Part shown: piece after piece, positions 21,770-22,247 of the stretch
How positions within the stretch are numbered: position 1 is the stretch's first letter
How the letters are laid out: each line of letters opens with the position of its first letter
Source of the DNA: Ruminococcaceae bacterium UBA6364
GTDB taxonomy: Bacteria; Bacillota; Clostridia; Oscillospirales; Acutalibacteraceae
Assembly: GCA_002440045.1 (NCBI GenBank)
Contig: DJRI01000122.1
Location: forward strand, 21,624 to 43,870
Direction: 5' to 3'
Length of the DNA stretch: 22,247 nucleotides
Notes under the pieces: model-generated
What the model saw: the letters and a program-made list of their open reading frames with translations, nothing else
Told to the model about the DNA's origin: nothing
The model's database searches: none
Made by a program: the position numbers and the translations under genes

Positions 21770-22247
21770 ATGGAAAACGAAAATCAGGAATATCTTGTCA
21801 AAGAAAAGCTTTCAACGCTGTCGCGAAAATATGCTCTGCCGTGCATAATTTCGCTTCTTGTGGGCGCGCTTTATAACATTGTAGACCAAATATTTATAGC
21901 AAATGCCGATTATCTCGGCTCTTACGGAAACGCCGCCAATACGGTTGTTTTTCCGCTTACCGTAATAGCGCTTGCCGTCTCAGTTATGGTCGGCGACGGG
22001 TGCTGTGCCTTCGTAAGCCTCAGCCTTGGGCAAAACAACAAAAAGGACGCGTCAAAAAGTATGGGCAACGCAATCGCGCTTACGCTTGTTTTAAGCGCTG
22101 TGATAACGGCTGTTTATCTTATTTTTGACCGCCCCATAATTTCGCTTTTCGGCGGCACCGTTAACAGCGAAACTTATAATCTTTCGCTCGAATATTTCTT
22201 TTATATAACGCTCGGAATACCGCTTTATATGTTCGGTCAGGCAATGA
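21770..22247 (+). CDS. MATE family multidrug/sodium efflux transporter, partial (3' end outside window)
   Basis: The first 159 codons of a membrane transporter. After a short polar N-terminus come the MATE hallmarks: LPCIISLLVGALYNIVDQIFIA in the first membrane segment, a second segment with NTVVFPLTVIALAVS, and GDGCCAFVSLSLGQNNK in the third, then two more hydrophobic stretches. MATE proteins export cationic drugs or metabolites in exchange for Na+ or H+. Extra cysteines replace small residues in the usual GxGxxA-type region. The ATG follows GGAGGT and a terminator hairpin. The frame is still open at the window end. Confidence 0.9.
   Translation, partial: MENENQEYLVKEKLSTLSRKYALPCIISLLVGALYNIVDQIFIANADYLGSYGNAANTVVFPLTVIALAVSVMVGDGCCAFVSLSLGQNNKKDASKSMGNAIALTLVLSAVITAVYLIFDRPIISLFGGTVNSETYNLSLEYFFYITLGIPLYMFGQAM

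Overview
The window reads as chromosomal DNA from a spore-forming, Gram-positive member of the Clostridia, probably an uncultured gut or rumen Oscillospiraceae-like lineage. The evidence is a SpoIIIAH fragment, a SPOCS/LysM spore-coat-type protein, bacillota-type LCP and dlt genes, a short-form Nif3, RqcH, moderate GC by eye, frequent TTG starts and strong GAGGTG-type Shine-Dalgarno sites. Assignment below class level is inference. I see no phage, integrase, transposase, CRISPR array, tRNA or rRNA. No gene-free stretch exceeds 300 bases; the larger gaps (about 150-240 b) hold terminators, promoters, leaders and one palindromic element.

Layout. Bases 1-3400 hold the end of spoIIIAH with its terminator, an LCP envelope-polymer transferase with a long repetitive cytoplasmic N-terminus, and a SPOCS-LysM protein whose ribosome binding site lies inside a hairpin. 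Bases 3400-10276 form one tight operon: an OmpR-type response regulator, a histidine kinase with an acidic sensor patch, then a dlt-like cassette (adenylating ligase, carrier protein, MBOAT, SGNH/DltD-like) in the order A-C-B-D. Its likely role is regulated esterification, such as D-alanylation, of a cell-surface polymer, probably in response to envelope stress. Bases 10277-12305 hold rplS behind a folded leader, a 173-bp palindromic element and two tandem signal peptidases I. Bases 12386-15309 hold rbgA-rnhB-yraN and an M19 dipeptidase, closed by a bidirectional terminator. On the minus strand, bases 15317-18021 hold a two-gene operon: a calcineurin-like phosphoesterase, then a cytosolic GH5 resembling endoglycoceramidases. 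Bases 18239-21617 hold a DUF1858 redox-disulfide protein, trmK, nif3 and rqcH. The window ends in a truncated MATE transporter whose promoter is followed by an intrinsic terminator just before the start codon.

Two themes cut across the window. First, seven candidate promoters share a GG directly before a TA-starting -10 box, most with TTG-type -35 boxes at 17-18 bp. Second, six genes have an in-frame GTG embedded in the Shine-Dalgarno sequence, so that the true start is probably a TTG or ATG a few codons downstream. The starts given here follow that reasoning. The points most worth follow-up are the sensor-coupled dlt variant, the 173-bp palindromic element, the MATE attenuator, the cytosolic GH5/phosphoesterase pair and the promoter signature.
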